This document shows positions 47,525-59,500 of a stretch of DNA of 64,000 nucleotides, piece by piece. A program made the translations under genes and the position numbers. How positions within the stretch are numbered: the stretch's first letter is position 1; each line of letters starts with the position of its first letter. The notes under the pieces were generated by a model, which was not told the DNA's origin, made no database searches, and was given only the letters and a program-made list of their open reading frames with translations. The stretch is from Oscheius sp. JU75 (taxonomy: Eukaryota > Nematoda > Chromadorea > Rhabditida > Rhabditidae): the NCBI GenBank assembly GCA_037178855.1, contig JASJZC010000006.1:2232001-2296000 (forward strand), read 5' to 3'.

Positions 47525-50500
47525 CTAATTCCCCATATCATGATGACAAAGAGGACAGAACTTGACTCTGACCATATACTGCTCAAATGCTCTGTGATGA
47601 CATGACGGACAGAGCCAGAACTGGTAGTCAATCAGGGGACGACCAGAAGCCACACAGATTGGGAACTGAAACCATTTTGTTACAGAAAAACTCTATAAGT
47701 ACCTTGATATCACACTCCGGACAGAACTGTGAGTAGTCGGGAATCATTCTCTCACAGTGAATACAGGAAATGAGCTGGGGACGAGTGTCCACGGGCGGGA
47801 AACTGAAGACCCTTGTATGCTTTTTGAAACAGAAAAAAACTCGCTTGCTAAAGATCTGGACAGCCAGGTTCTTGAACTCTTCCCTCGTGTTCGAATCCAT
47901 CTTCTCTAGCTTTAGGAACGCTTTGGAACAGACCGAAAACTGGCGATTGGCACAGCTAGTGACTGCTAAAAGAGGCTATTTTATAGAAGGACATTCCATG
48001 TATGTTTGTTGCTGGAATACAGCTTGAGCAAAAAGCTGAAGAAACAGTCACAAGAGACTCTTCGATATTTATATGAACAGTGGAACACAACAGTTCTCAC
48101 AGTAGTTAGTGTCAAGGAGTACATGAAAACTATAAGTGTTTTACAATTACTAGATTGAGTATTATTCCACTAGCAACCTCACCTTACGAGTTTCATGAAA
48201 TATTTCTGTTTACCACTCTTCAAAAGCTACCCTTCAGAGACGTTTGAACATTTGAGGTTACCTTGAAACATATTCAGTTCTGGGAATTCCTTCAGTGGTG
48301 GCAGGGGCGTATCAGTGGCAGGGATCAGTATATGATAACTTCTTGAAACATTTTTCGGCACATTTTTGACAGACGTTTTCCAGGGACAGTTCTAACAGTA
48401 TCTCTTGGAACAGTTGATCAATGCTTTGCAACTGAGTACGACCATCTACACGTAACTTTCCACTGTGCCAGTATATGTCAACTTCATAAAATATTTTTGC
48501 CGTCAACCTCCTCTCATGCTATGTTCTAGCACGGTGAAATAGGCATACAAGAAAATGTGATCTGCGTAAATAATATTCTATCGGTTTTTTGAACAGGTCA
48601 ATTGAAACGTCCAGTGAGTTTCGAAGAAAAAAACCCTAACTTTTTATTCGAGTGGTAAAATATAACTGATTTGACAAGAACATGATACCAACTAGTTTGC
48701 GACGTTTTGTTATTTTATAAAATCGATATCGAAAGACGACATTTTGTCAACGTTTCATCTTTCCAGTATACCGCACTTTTTTGAAACAACTTTGTTGTAA
48801 ATAAGCATCCGTGATGTTTCTAACTGTGATGAAATGTGTTTCCTGAGAATATTGGTTACTTGGGGTATCTTCGAAACATATCTCGATCACAAAATGTCTT
48901 ACGACCCATTACATGATGTTACAGCCATACCGTTAGGAGTTTTCTTTAGACTTCACTAGTTTGTCTCTCGTAGAAAACGTAGATTTTTGAGCAGAATACA
49001 TCCATCAACGCAGTAAAAACAGCTTCGACTATTTACGCCAATCATGAGTTTGCCAGTATCAAAAAACTTGTCTAGTTTGTCTCACAACATTGTGCCGTGA
49101 ATTGTGACATTTCTATTTCTAGCATTTCACGCTTCCATGAAACATCCTCCCTTCTCACGTCCAAACCCGTCTGTTCTATTCCCCAAATCTATAACTCACC
49201 AAGCAGTGTATAAATCTCCAACGGTTCAAGTAGATCATCGTATTCCAGGAGATGAAGGGCCGTCTTCATGGCTGCGTCGATTTGCCCTGAAAGTATTATG
49301 TTTCTCTGGGAACATAAAAGGAACTATTTACAAATGTATGACAGTAATTCGAAACCATGCATGCGGTTAGTATATTCTGTTAAAGTAGCTTCGAACCTCT
49401 ACCAGAAGACAATGACATCGGGGTAAACTGCCAGATTATCATTCTTGACATTTTACCGAAGGTTTCGATTCAGCTCTACTATTAGGGTGCATCCAAAATT
49501 TTTTTATAGCATTTTTTATAGCACTACAGCTACCCTTCAAACTTATTGGATCGGTTCAAAAAGTTTTCTGGTGGTAGTCGACCACGAACAAAGGATATTG
49601 AAAGCTTTTGGGGCCTGTAGGTTGAAGAAATTTAAACTGGGAAAAAAGCGGAAAAAGTAACCTGCTACTTTTTAGTGCCTAAAGTTTTTTAGATCGAGCC
49701 GAAGGAGCTTGATGTTGTCATCACTCACGTGGAGGAGTCAACCGACTTCAATCAGGTCCAACTAGTCAAACCGTCTCAGCCACATGGTTACCGCGCCCCG
49801 GGATCCGTTTGTGGTAAGTAAAAGACAGAGAGGCAGAAACACTGATAAAAGTTTTTTTTCCCTTTGACAGCTGTTTTATCACTTATTCGCCAAAGAAAGA
49901 AAGTCATTTTGTCGACGGGGACTAATAGGTTGGGACGAGATTATTGGACTCGCCCGGCCCGTTCCGAAAGCATTGATTCAACCTTTATTTGACGTCAACA
50001 TTCGCTGATTGACTGTGACTTGGTGCAAGTTAGTCCTGGGACTGTTCGTTCTCCTCGCATTGTTCACACAGATCTCTATCACCGATCATCGTAGTCACGG
50101 AATCGACTTCTCTGCCACAACTGTCACACACGGGTTTCATTTTCAGTCTGAAATTTTCTTATTGGAATACAAAAAGGAAAAACGTAAGAAATTGAATGAG
50201 ACATGGAAAAACTGAAGAACTTAGGTCTCTTATTACTGAAATTCGTATTACTGAAAGTGAAGAAGACACAAGTTAATAGTATCAAGCAAGATTAAATTAA
50301 ATGCGAAAAATGATAAAACCGGTTTTTATAAGGCAAAGAAGGACCTGGAAGTATCCACCAGGCGCCAGAATGGCGCGATTTTATCAGCTCTGTTAGCGGA
50401 AGAAGTGTGACTATTTGTCATGGCTATTTTTCATTTCTCTTCAACTTCTCACCGAACTTCAAAGTTCGTGTTGATTTTGAATAAAGGTGTATTTTATCCA

Positions 50501-53500
50501 ATAGTCAAGATATCCTTTACAAATGGCAAGAGACGTCTGTCTGCGACACATGTCAACTTTAATGAGATGAAACTTGACAAACTATCCGTCAACTTTCTGT
50601 CAAATGTTATCCTAGATTTTGACAAGACGAGTTAGAAGAGAGTCAAAAAATTCTCGTTGCCAGCGATCACTGAGTCGCTCTGCCAAGAACATTAGCGACT
50701 GGTAGTTGTTATAAGCTCGACTTACATCGAGAAACATACCAATAAAAACAAAGTCTATCACTTCGCTAGTCAGAGTCACACTTCTTCCGCTAACAACTGA
50801 TAAAATCGCGCCGTTCTGGCGCCTGGTGGATACTTCCAGGTCCTTCATTGCCTTATAAAATCTGGTTTTATCATTTTTCGCATTTAATCTTGCTTCATGC
50901 TATTAAATTGACTTGGGACTTCTCCACTTTCAGTAATACAAATTCCAGTAATAAGAAGCCTAAATCCTTGAGCTTTTCCATGTCTCATTCAATTTCTTAC
51001 GTATTTCCTTTTTGTATTCCAATAAGAAAATTTCAGACTAAAAATGAAACCTGTGTGTGACAGTTGTGGCAGAGAAGTCGATTCCGTGACTACGATGATC
51101 GGTGATAGAGATCTGTGTGAACAATGCGAGGAGAACGAGCAGTCCCAGGACTAACTTGCACCAAGTCACAGTCAATTTCAGCAAATCTTGACGTCGAATA
51201 AAAGTTGAATCAATGCTTTCGGAACGGGCCGGGCGAGTCCAATAATCTAAAAACAGTTGTCAGAGGGGAAAAAATTTTTTATCAATGTCTCTGTCTTACT
51301 GCCTCTTTTTGGAGAAATTAAAATGTTTCAGGATTACTACTATTAACTGTCTCACAATCCTCGGGAGTCGATAAAGTCGATATGCAAAAAATTGAAAGCC
51401 AACAAAAATTACTGTTTCGGAGCCATGGTATACAAACCGGGTAATCTAGTCAGAGCTTTACAATCTTTCAACGCAATCCAAGAAGACTGCGATTCAAACT
51501 ACGAGGTATCGTACGGTCGTTCACTTTCTTGACACAAAGTTTCTAATAAAATGTCAAACTTTACTTTTGGCGGGAATATGTATTCGTTTCCTGCGAAGGA
51601 GTTCAATATACAACTGATGCTGAGTTTAACCCTCCTCGCCCCAAACAAACCGTCGTAAAGCTGTTTCTGAGCCATCATGTAAAAATGGTAGGCCAGGGCC
51701 CCTCTCCAGGCCGAATCAATCATTCTACTCTCTTCCATCGTCACTCCAGCATCTTCTTGGAGAAGACCCGACAAGGCTACAGCTGCCTAAAAATACTTTG
51801 TATCCCTAAGAAGTGTGGTATACTATACGTCAGTTTCCTTCTTGCCCTTCTCCTCGGCCATCTTTACTCTCTGATGTATATGGAAGTCCTCGATTAGGAG
51901 AGCTCCCATCACATAGAGCTTTTTGAGTCGGAGACAGTCGGACATCTTCAGACGCTCGTCGTTGGCTATCTGGAAAAAAAGGAAAAATGTTTCAGAACGG
52001 TGTGATAAGAGAAAATTGTATCATAAGTTGCTGGATCTCCGAGCATTACGTGAAATTTTGAAAAGTAGAGGAACCAGGCCGAAAATTGCATTTTTTTTTC
52101 TGGCGGTAACACAAAAACTGAAAAGTTTATACTTCACGATCTTTATAAAATCTAATAACTGATGTCTATAAGAAATTTGGGGCCCAGAGTGTACGGAATG
52201 AATGTTTCAGAGCTTTCCTATATTTCCCAGAAGGTTTTTGAATCGCTCACTGTTCAGTGCTTAAACATATTTGACTCTATAAATGTTTCACAAACCTACT
52301 GTGAATACTTATGGTAACGACGTAACCCTTTTTTCCTAGACTCGCACTGAAAGCTTTTGTCTTTGGGCTGCTATTTGTTGGCTTTTTGAAAGTGAACTGT
52401 AGATCTCAGGACCTGAGTGTATGATTGTGGGTATGTTTGATATATTGATTGTATTACGGTGTTTCCAACAATAAAGATCTTTCCTTATTTGTGTTCGATA
52501 AAACTGTTTGTTGTTACTTGGTTGTCTACTGGTCTGCTGTTATCTCCTGAAATGTTTTATGTTTCAGGCTTTTCTTATATCCCCACTCCTCTACTGGCAG
52601 CTGTTTTCCTTTTGACAAATTTGTCTGACAAAACAAAAGAACGAAGCAAAAATTATACTTACAGCAAAAACAATTCTTGCAGCATCCAGATACTTTCCGG
52701 CTCTTTTATACAACTGTACAGCTGCCAGGCTCCTTTCATTGCTACCAGTCAGTTCAGCAGTATGTTTTTCCAGCAGGCCTTCGACATTTTGGAGATTGTG
52801 CTCGTTAGACAGGGATATTGCCTGAAGTTGTCTGTCTCTTTGTCATTGCATGTCTCTCTCTCTGTAAATTTACCTATCTGTCTCTCTGTCACTCACCCTC
52901 TCCCACTGGTTTAGTTGAATACAGACATCCAATGCTTCTTTCAGCTTGCCGCATCGAAGATAGCAAGAGACAGACTCATCACATAGTCCACAATCCCCAA
53001 AGATGAAGCCCAACTCCTGAGTTTAGTGGTACAGACACAGAGACATTGATAGTACCTGTAGCATCGGATGTCCATCTGACAGTTTCTTTGCCAGAACTCT
53101 CATTCCATCAAAGTCAGCCAGCTTCAAGTAGCAGTAAATGAGTTTGTCTATATAGCCAGCATGCTCGAAGTTGTCTCTTGCCAGCTTCCTAAATGCTTTT
53201 AGTGGTTTTTGGGACAGAATACATACCATTTCTGTCTCTCAAAGTAGTATTCTCCAACTTTCTGATGGACTGTCTGCCGAAGAGTATCGGCGTTCATGCC
53301 GTGACTACCAGTTCCGAGAAGATTGAGCACCTGGAATTGAGGGAAGCTGTTAGGTTTCATTAAAACTAGAAAACAATATAAGATGTTACGCCCTTTGTCC
53401 CGCTCATGTTCAACTAGACAGAAAATGCATATTTTGAAGTTTTTTTTACATTGATACTCCAAACGTGGTACATTTTTTGGTTGGAACAACTGTTTTGAAA

Positions 53501-56500
53501 GACAGCTTAATAACAGTTTGGAGCAATCTTCAGATATTTTTTGAACTTCTGTAGGTGCAGGAAGTATGGCTCTGATATAGTCCATCTTTGGAACAAGACG
53601 CTGGGTTTCAAATGAACAACAAAACGAACAATATAGCTATGGTAGTATGTGACCAGTCGTTATTTTTATGTTTCACATATGAATAGCGAGAAGCAGGTTA
53701 AATGATGCAAAAAAGCGTTGGCAAAAAGCATTTTTGGTTCCAGTAACTGTGTCGAAAGGAAACTTCTAGCTGTTTCAGGAAATCTGCATAAGCAATAGCT
53801 TCTGAATCTTGTCAGTTCGCCTTGGAAAATCTGCGCTTGTACTTTTCGATTCTCATATGTTTCACGGAAAATTAACCATAACCAATCTTTGGCAATACTT
53901 TTTGGATTGCAGGGCAAATTATGAGGAGCATTCAGCTGTGGTAGTATGTGGCCAGGTCGTTCCTTTTGTGTTTCACTTCGTTATGAATACCGACTAGTAG
54001 CAGGTCAAATGATGCAAGCAGCGAGCATGATACTTGTCGTTGTCTAATATTATCACATAACTATCCATGGCCTGCAAAGTTGTAAACCTGGTCAAAACGT
54101 ACAATCTTCTAAAACATCGTACAGCTGAAAACCCACTTTTGAAATCTAGAGGAGGTTCTGAAGTTCTAACATTGATTGTTTCGGATACAAAATTTTTCGC
54201 TTTTTATATGTTTCGTACTAAAGGGATATATTCAGAGCCAAAGTTGAAAGCACAGTTCTTCATTTCTATCGTGATGGGACCCGTGTCAACGTGGCAACAT
54301 TGATAAGTCAGCCAAGCAGACAAAATTTTTTGCCTTTTCCTAAAAATTCTTTCATTGATTATTCGACGTAGCCGTTTTTTTTTAATTCGAATACGCAGTC
54401 AAAGTGGGTCCCGTCACGATTGAAAAGAAGGACTGTTTTCAACTTTGCGGCTGTAAAGACTATATGCTAACCTTTTACGGCCAGTTGTTGCCTTGATCAA
54501 ATGAAATACATAAACAATTTACATTTCAAAAATTTGAATCTCTCAGAATTTTGCAATAAAACAGTATATTACCAACCTTGACATAGTCCTGCGTCTGTTT
54601 GTACATCTCCACAGCTAGGTCTCTAAAAATATCAGTTTAAAATCATTCTCACCCCAAAACTGACCGTCTGTCACATTCAATGTACAGCTTTTCGGCCTCC
54701 TCCAGCTGTCCCAAGTAGGCGCATACGTCAGCTCTCTTGATCCGGTCATTCTGCACATTGGCTAGCTTCTTGCAGAACTGAAGGCCACAGTAGTCTCCGA
54801 GTTTTACCTGTGAATTGAAAGAGAGATATGGAGTTAGCGACTAAAACAATAAGGTGGAAGTGTATCTAGGCTATTTGAAACATTTTAAATTCTGCCCACA
54901 AGTGGAATTTTCCAGTCACCAAAGCAGTTGTGTTTCAGTGGGACAGTAAACAAAGATGAGGTTTCGGTTTTCAACAATTTCTTTCAATGAGCTCAAATTC
55001 AATAGCTAAGTTTTAATAATAAAACTGCAAGTCATTCTAATCTTCGAATTTCACCTGTAATTGGGATTTTGGAAAGCGGTGAGAACATAGAAAGTGTAGT
55101 ATTGGGTATATGTTTCAGTGGCAACATACAATTAGTAGGCTCCTCTGAGCTGTCGGTGGCTCGTATGCTTTTTTTCATAATCAGTAGAAATTTGGAGAAA
55201 AATGCTTTGCAACTGAGTACGACCATTCCTGGAGAAAAAAGTGATCGAAATGGTTCATTTGCAATACTTAGACCTCCTTGAAACATTTCAGTCTTGGTTT
55301 GGATTACAAAAAATTTAAGAGGTCTCTCATTTGCAGATTCATTGATGTGTGAGTACTACATATTTTCATTGAAAGGTCTCTTCTTCCAACAGCAAGTTTT
55401 CGAGTAAAAAGTGTTTGTTTCAGCCGCACTGAAATCTAAGAGAGATGTTATTTTGAATTCGTAGAGATGTCTAACGACTAGGACAAATACTCTTATCAGC
55501 CTTCCCGCGTGTCTCATTTTCGTTTTAGAGGCAATGACTTTGTAAAACTAGATGGGTTGCTATTAGTTTGGTTAGTTAGTGCTTCACGAGGAATTCTCAC
55601 ATGTTTCATTGTTCTCTCGAGAAAATTGTTCGCTTCACCGTTGAAACAAGAAAGAAGAGAAAAAGTAGAAGATGGCTCCCTTCATATAAAACGAGTAAGA
55701 TGTTACTGTAAAGACGTATACACAGTTTTTTTGATACATTCTTACTTTTTTCTTCCAGCTAAACGGATACGAGCAGTCCCAAAAAAGTTAGTGTTCACTT
55801 CCACTATAGACCATGTGATCTTTTGTTTCTATGTTTTTTTACTTCATTCTGTCGAAATGAATGACTCAACTATTTTCATTCTAATCAGCACAGTAATAGT
55901 GCACACGTAGTCTCACTACAAAATCGTGAAGTTTTCTGAGTTTGCATTAGTAGATTGTTGCCTACATCCTACCTTTACAATTGCAAAAGGCGTCCGTCTA
56001 CGACACAGGTCAACTCTAATCTGAGATAATACTCGAGCTGCAGAAAATGTCATGTGTTATCCCAGATTAGAGTTGGCATGTCGCAAACGGAAGCCTCTTG
56101 CAAATTGTAAAGGTAGGTTATCCCAGATTAGAGTTGATAAGACGAGTTAGAAGAGAATCGAATAGTTTAAAAGAGTACTGAGTCGATCCTCCAGGAGCGT
56201 AATCGACCGACGACACTTAATTTGACCCAGTACTCACATATGCGTGTTCAGCCCTCTCGATGTCCAGCCGTTTTAGAGAGACCTCAGCCAGCAATGCCCT
56301 GAAACGTTCTTGTTACAAGAACAGTATAAAGTCTGGAAACCATAGTTTGGGATGAGGATTCCTCTCGATGTACTCAACAGCCTGCTGCAGATTGGAAGAA
56401 CTTGTAAGTGTAGCTTTGGCGTCGCGTAGGGACTGAAAGTTGTCATTTTTGATGCAAATCATTAGTATCATGCATCTTTCTTTTAGCGCATCTTTTAGAG

Positions 56501-59500
56501 GTGCTCTCCAAAAAAAAAAGTAACAAACCGATCTAGAGGATTCCACGAGATTGATTCTAATGCTGGCATCTTCGAATCAGTATTTTTGCTAGTCCTATAA
56601 ACTGCTCTACTGATGTATTCGGAGGGAGTCTCGATGCTACGAGAATCGTCATCGTTGCAAGTTTATTTTCCAAAAGAAACCCAGAAACACCACTTTTTGT
56701 AAAACGCCGAAGTTATACGAATTCCTTGAAGCACAATATTTCAAGAGCATTTCATTGTGCTGTTTTGCAAGATTCGTTATAGAAGTTTACGAAAGTAAAG
56801 TCCAGCCTTCTCTGTTTCATCTCCAGGACTATATAGTATCGCTCTTTTTCCTTTTTTTAACAATAACTGTGAGGAAGAAAATTCCCCCTACCTTGATCTC
56901 GATATCCATGACACTGGAACTTTGTGGGTGTTCTGGGGAGAGAAGGAATCTGTCGACGGAGACAGTTCGGACGGAGAGGTTCTTGAAGCGGCATATGTAT
57001 CTGAAAATCATTTTTTGCCTAGTGGCTTTCTTGTTGGATACTGTTTTGAGTTCTAAAGCTTCTCGTGCCTGATTTTTTTCTGGTAGAACAACACATCATC
57101 CTGTCCTTCCTATGAAACATTTATTTTAGCTCCACCGCAAGTACGGACAGATTAGTGAAGCGGAATTTTTTGTCCCTTATATTTGCCTTGAAACATAAAG
57201 CACCCAAAACAATGTTTGGCAGGATCCTTCAGAAGGATTCTTTAAAGCTGATTGTCTCAATGTAAGACTTTTTTGTAGACTGTTTTCGTTCGTACGCTTG
57301 GAAACATTTCCCAGAGAACACATTCAGCCGGCAAAACTATGAGAAGTTTGTGAAACATTGAACGCTTATACACGAAGTACACTTGAAGCATCTCATCTAT
57401 GTTCAAAGTGACACTTTTCAGCTCAGTAATGTACTGCAAAATTGTAGTTTTTGATCTGGCATACAACTTTTCAGGGTATGCGAAGTTAAAGAGTGCACGT
57501 ATCGGCCCTAAAAAATGACTTGGTTCTTGTTCTGGAGAAGAAAGTTTCATGTTTCATGCTACCCAAAAAGGATTTGTGGTACTGTGAAAGCAATATTTCG
57601 TTCTCTAAGAGGGAAACAACAAGAAAACAAAGAAGACCAACCCCAAATTAGAGACCCCATCCTCCAGGGCCGCTCCTCGCATCACAATCATCTTCCCCTT
57701 CTCGTTGTAGGCTATCGAGTCTTCTCGATCCTGAAATACTCATGACATGAGACTGACAGGCTGACAGGTTTTCTCAATTGCTTTTTTTTCGGGTTTTAAA
57801 AAATAACTCACACAGTCCCACTTGAAGCTCCAAACGTCTTTCTTGTCCATGGGGACGGGGGTCTTGTTCCCTTTGGCCGTGTCGTCAATCGGCATCCACA
57901 TTATCTGAAAGGAGAGTTTGGTTCTCCCGGTCAAAAAAATCTTTTATTTTCCTCTACACACTTCCCACTCACGTTAACGACGAAACAGGAAACAGTCGGG
58001 CTTTGAGTAACGAGTGAAACACAATAGGTTCCATTATGCAACATCAATAAAAACTGTCTACAGTCCCGCGGAACATTGGGCTATTCGTATTTGGCATTCT
58101 ATCAGTCAGAAGTATTATATATTTATCTCCCCTAGCTGTGATGATCATTCCTTACTGTAAGGAGTATATATCTGGGATCAAGAGTATCGTTTGACCGGAA
58201 AATTACGCTGGAAGTCGGAAGTCTAAATCGATCTGATTGGTTTGCCTTCAATAGATTCCACGAAATCTTCACCAACAAACGGATCAGTTTTGCTCAAAAG
58301 AGAAAATTCTACAGGATGTGTGTTGAGCCTTGTTTACTATATGCGTCCGAAACATGGTCTACTCGAGAAAAGGACCTATCCAAACTACTAACAACTCAAC
58401 ACAAGGTTATAAGAAGAATGGTCGGAGCAACTTTGCTAGATGGAAGAAAAAACGGATGGCTAGAGGGAACAGTGTAATCACCTGAAATAAGGAAGGAGTT
58501 TTTCCATAAAAAATAGATATGAGGAAACTAATAATCGAATGAAGACCGTGGAGTTAAAAAGGATGACAGGTCGGCCGAAGACAAGATGGAGAGGTGGTTT
58601 CGTAGTGCAAATGGGCGAGACATGGGCAAGAACAGAGAGGCTTTTGGAGGTTTGGATGTGTTTCAACACTATCGTGTATACTCTTTGAGAATTACTTTTC
58701 TCGTTTCTTCTCTTCATGCATCTCATGTTTTCATAAAGTTTCGGTTCTACAACCAACCTTTTCGACAGCAGCCTCCTTCAGGTCGAAGAATTGTAGGGTA
58801 TTCGTGTTATCTGGAAAACCCAAATGTTATCGATGGAACAAGAACATAAACGCTTCATTTGAAATTCGTTACCTTACAGCTTCGGAGCCAAAAAAAGTCA
58901 ACAAACTTACCCAGAGCAGCGATTCTCCGAAAGCTACAGTTCAACTCCATTTGGACGATTCCGACCGGCATTGTGTATCTCTGCTGCAGGATTCCGTCCA
59001 AGCCGATGCGGAACAGCATACCGGATTCGGTTATCTGAACTCTTATTGTTTGGAACGTTCTTGAATTCTACATTATCCGACTTGCATGAGAGAATACTTG
59101 TATTTTCAACGAAACATTTGAACAACCTTAGGTCCAGAAGCCGCATTTTAGGTACCTTTGTATCATTTCGGTTTTGACTATGTAAAATTTTTGTTGTTGG
59201 CAAACATCGACGAGAAGCAATTTTGGATAGCTTTGAATATTCCACTACTAGTACGCTCAACGAAATCCTTCTTTAGTGTTACCTACTTCGCGGTCTGGTT
59301 ATCCGCCTATGGTACCGATGGCCAGCCTCGCGACCGGTGCCATCGCCTACTTGTGAAAAAGTACGTATAAGTTCAGTGAAATGTGACAATCTCTGAATTC
59401 GGTAATCTAAACTTGTACTACTTGAAACACGCCATTGTCGGACTTTCATTAGGGAATACTAGTATTTTCAGTCGAGCTACTTTGTGTCGAGGACCCGCAC

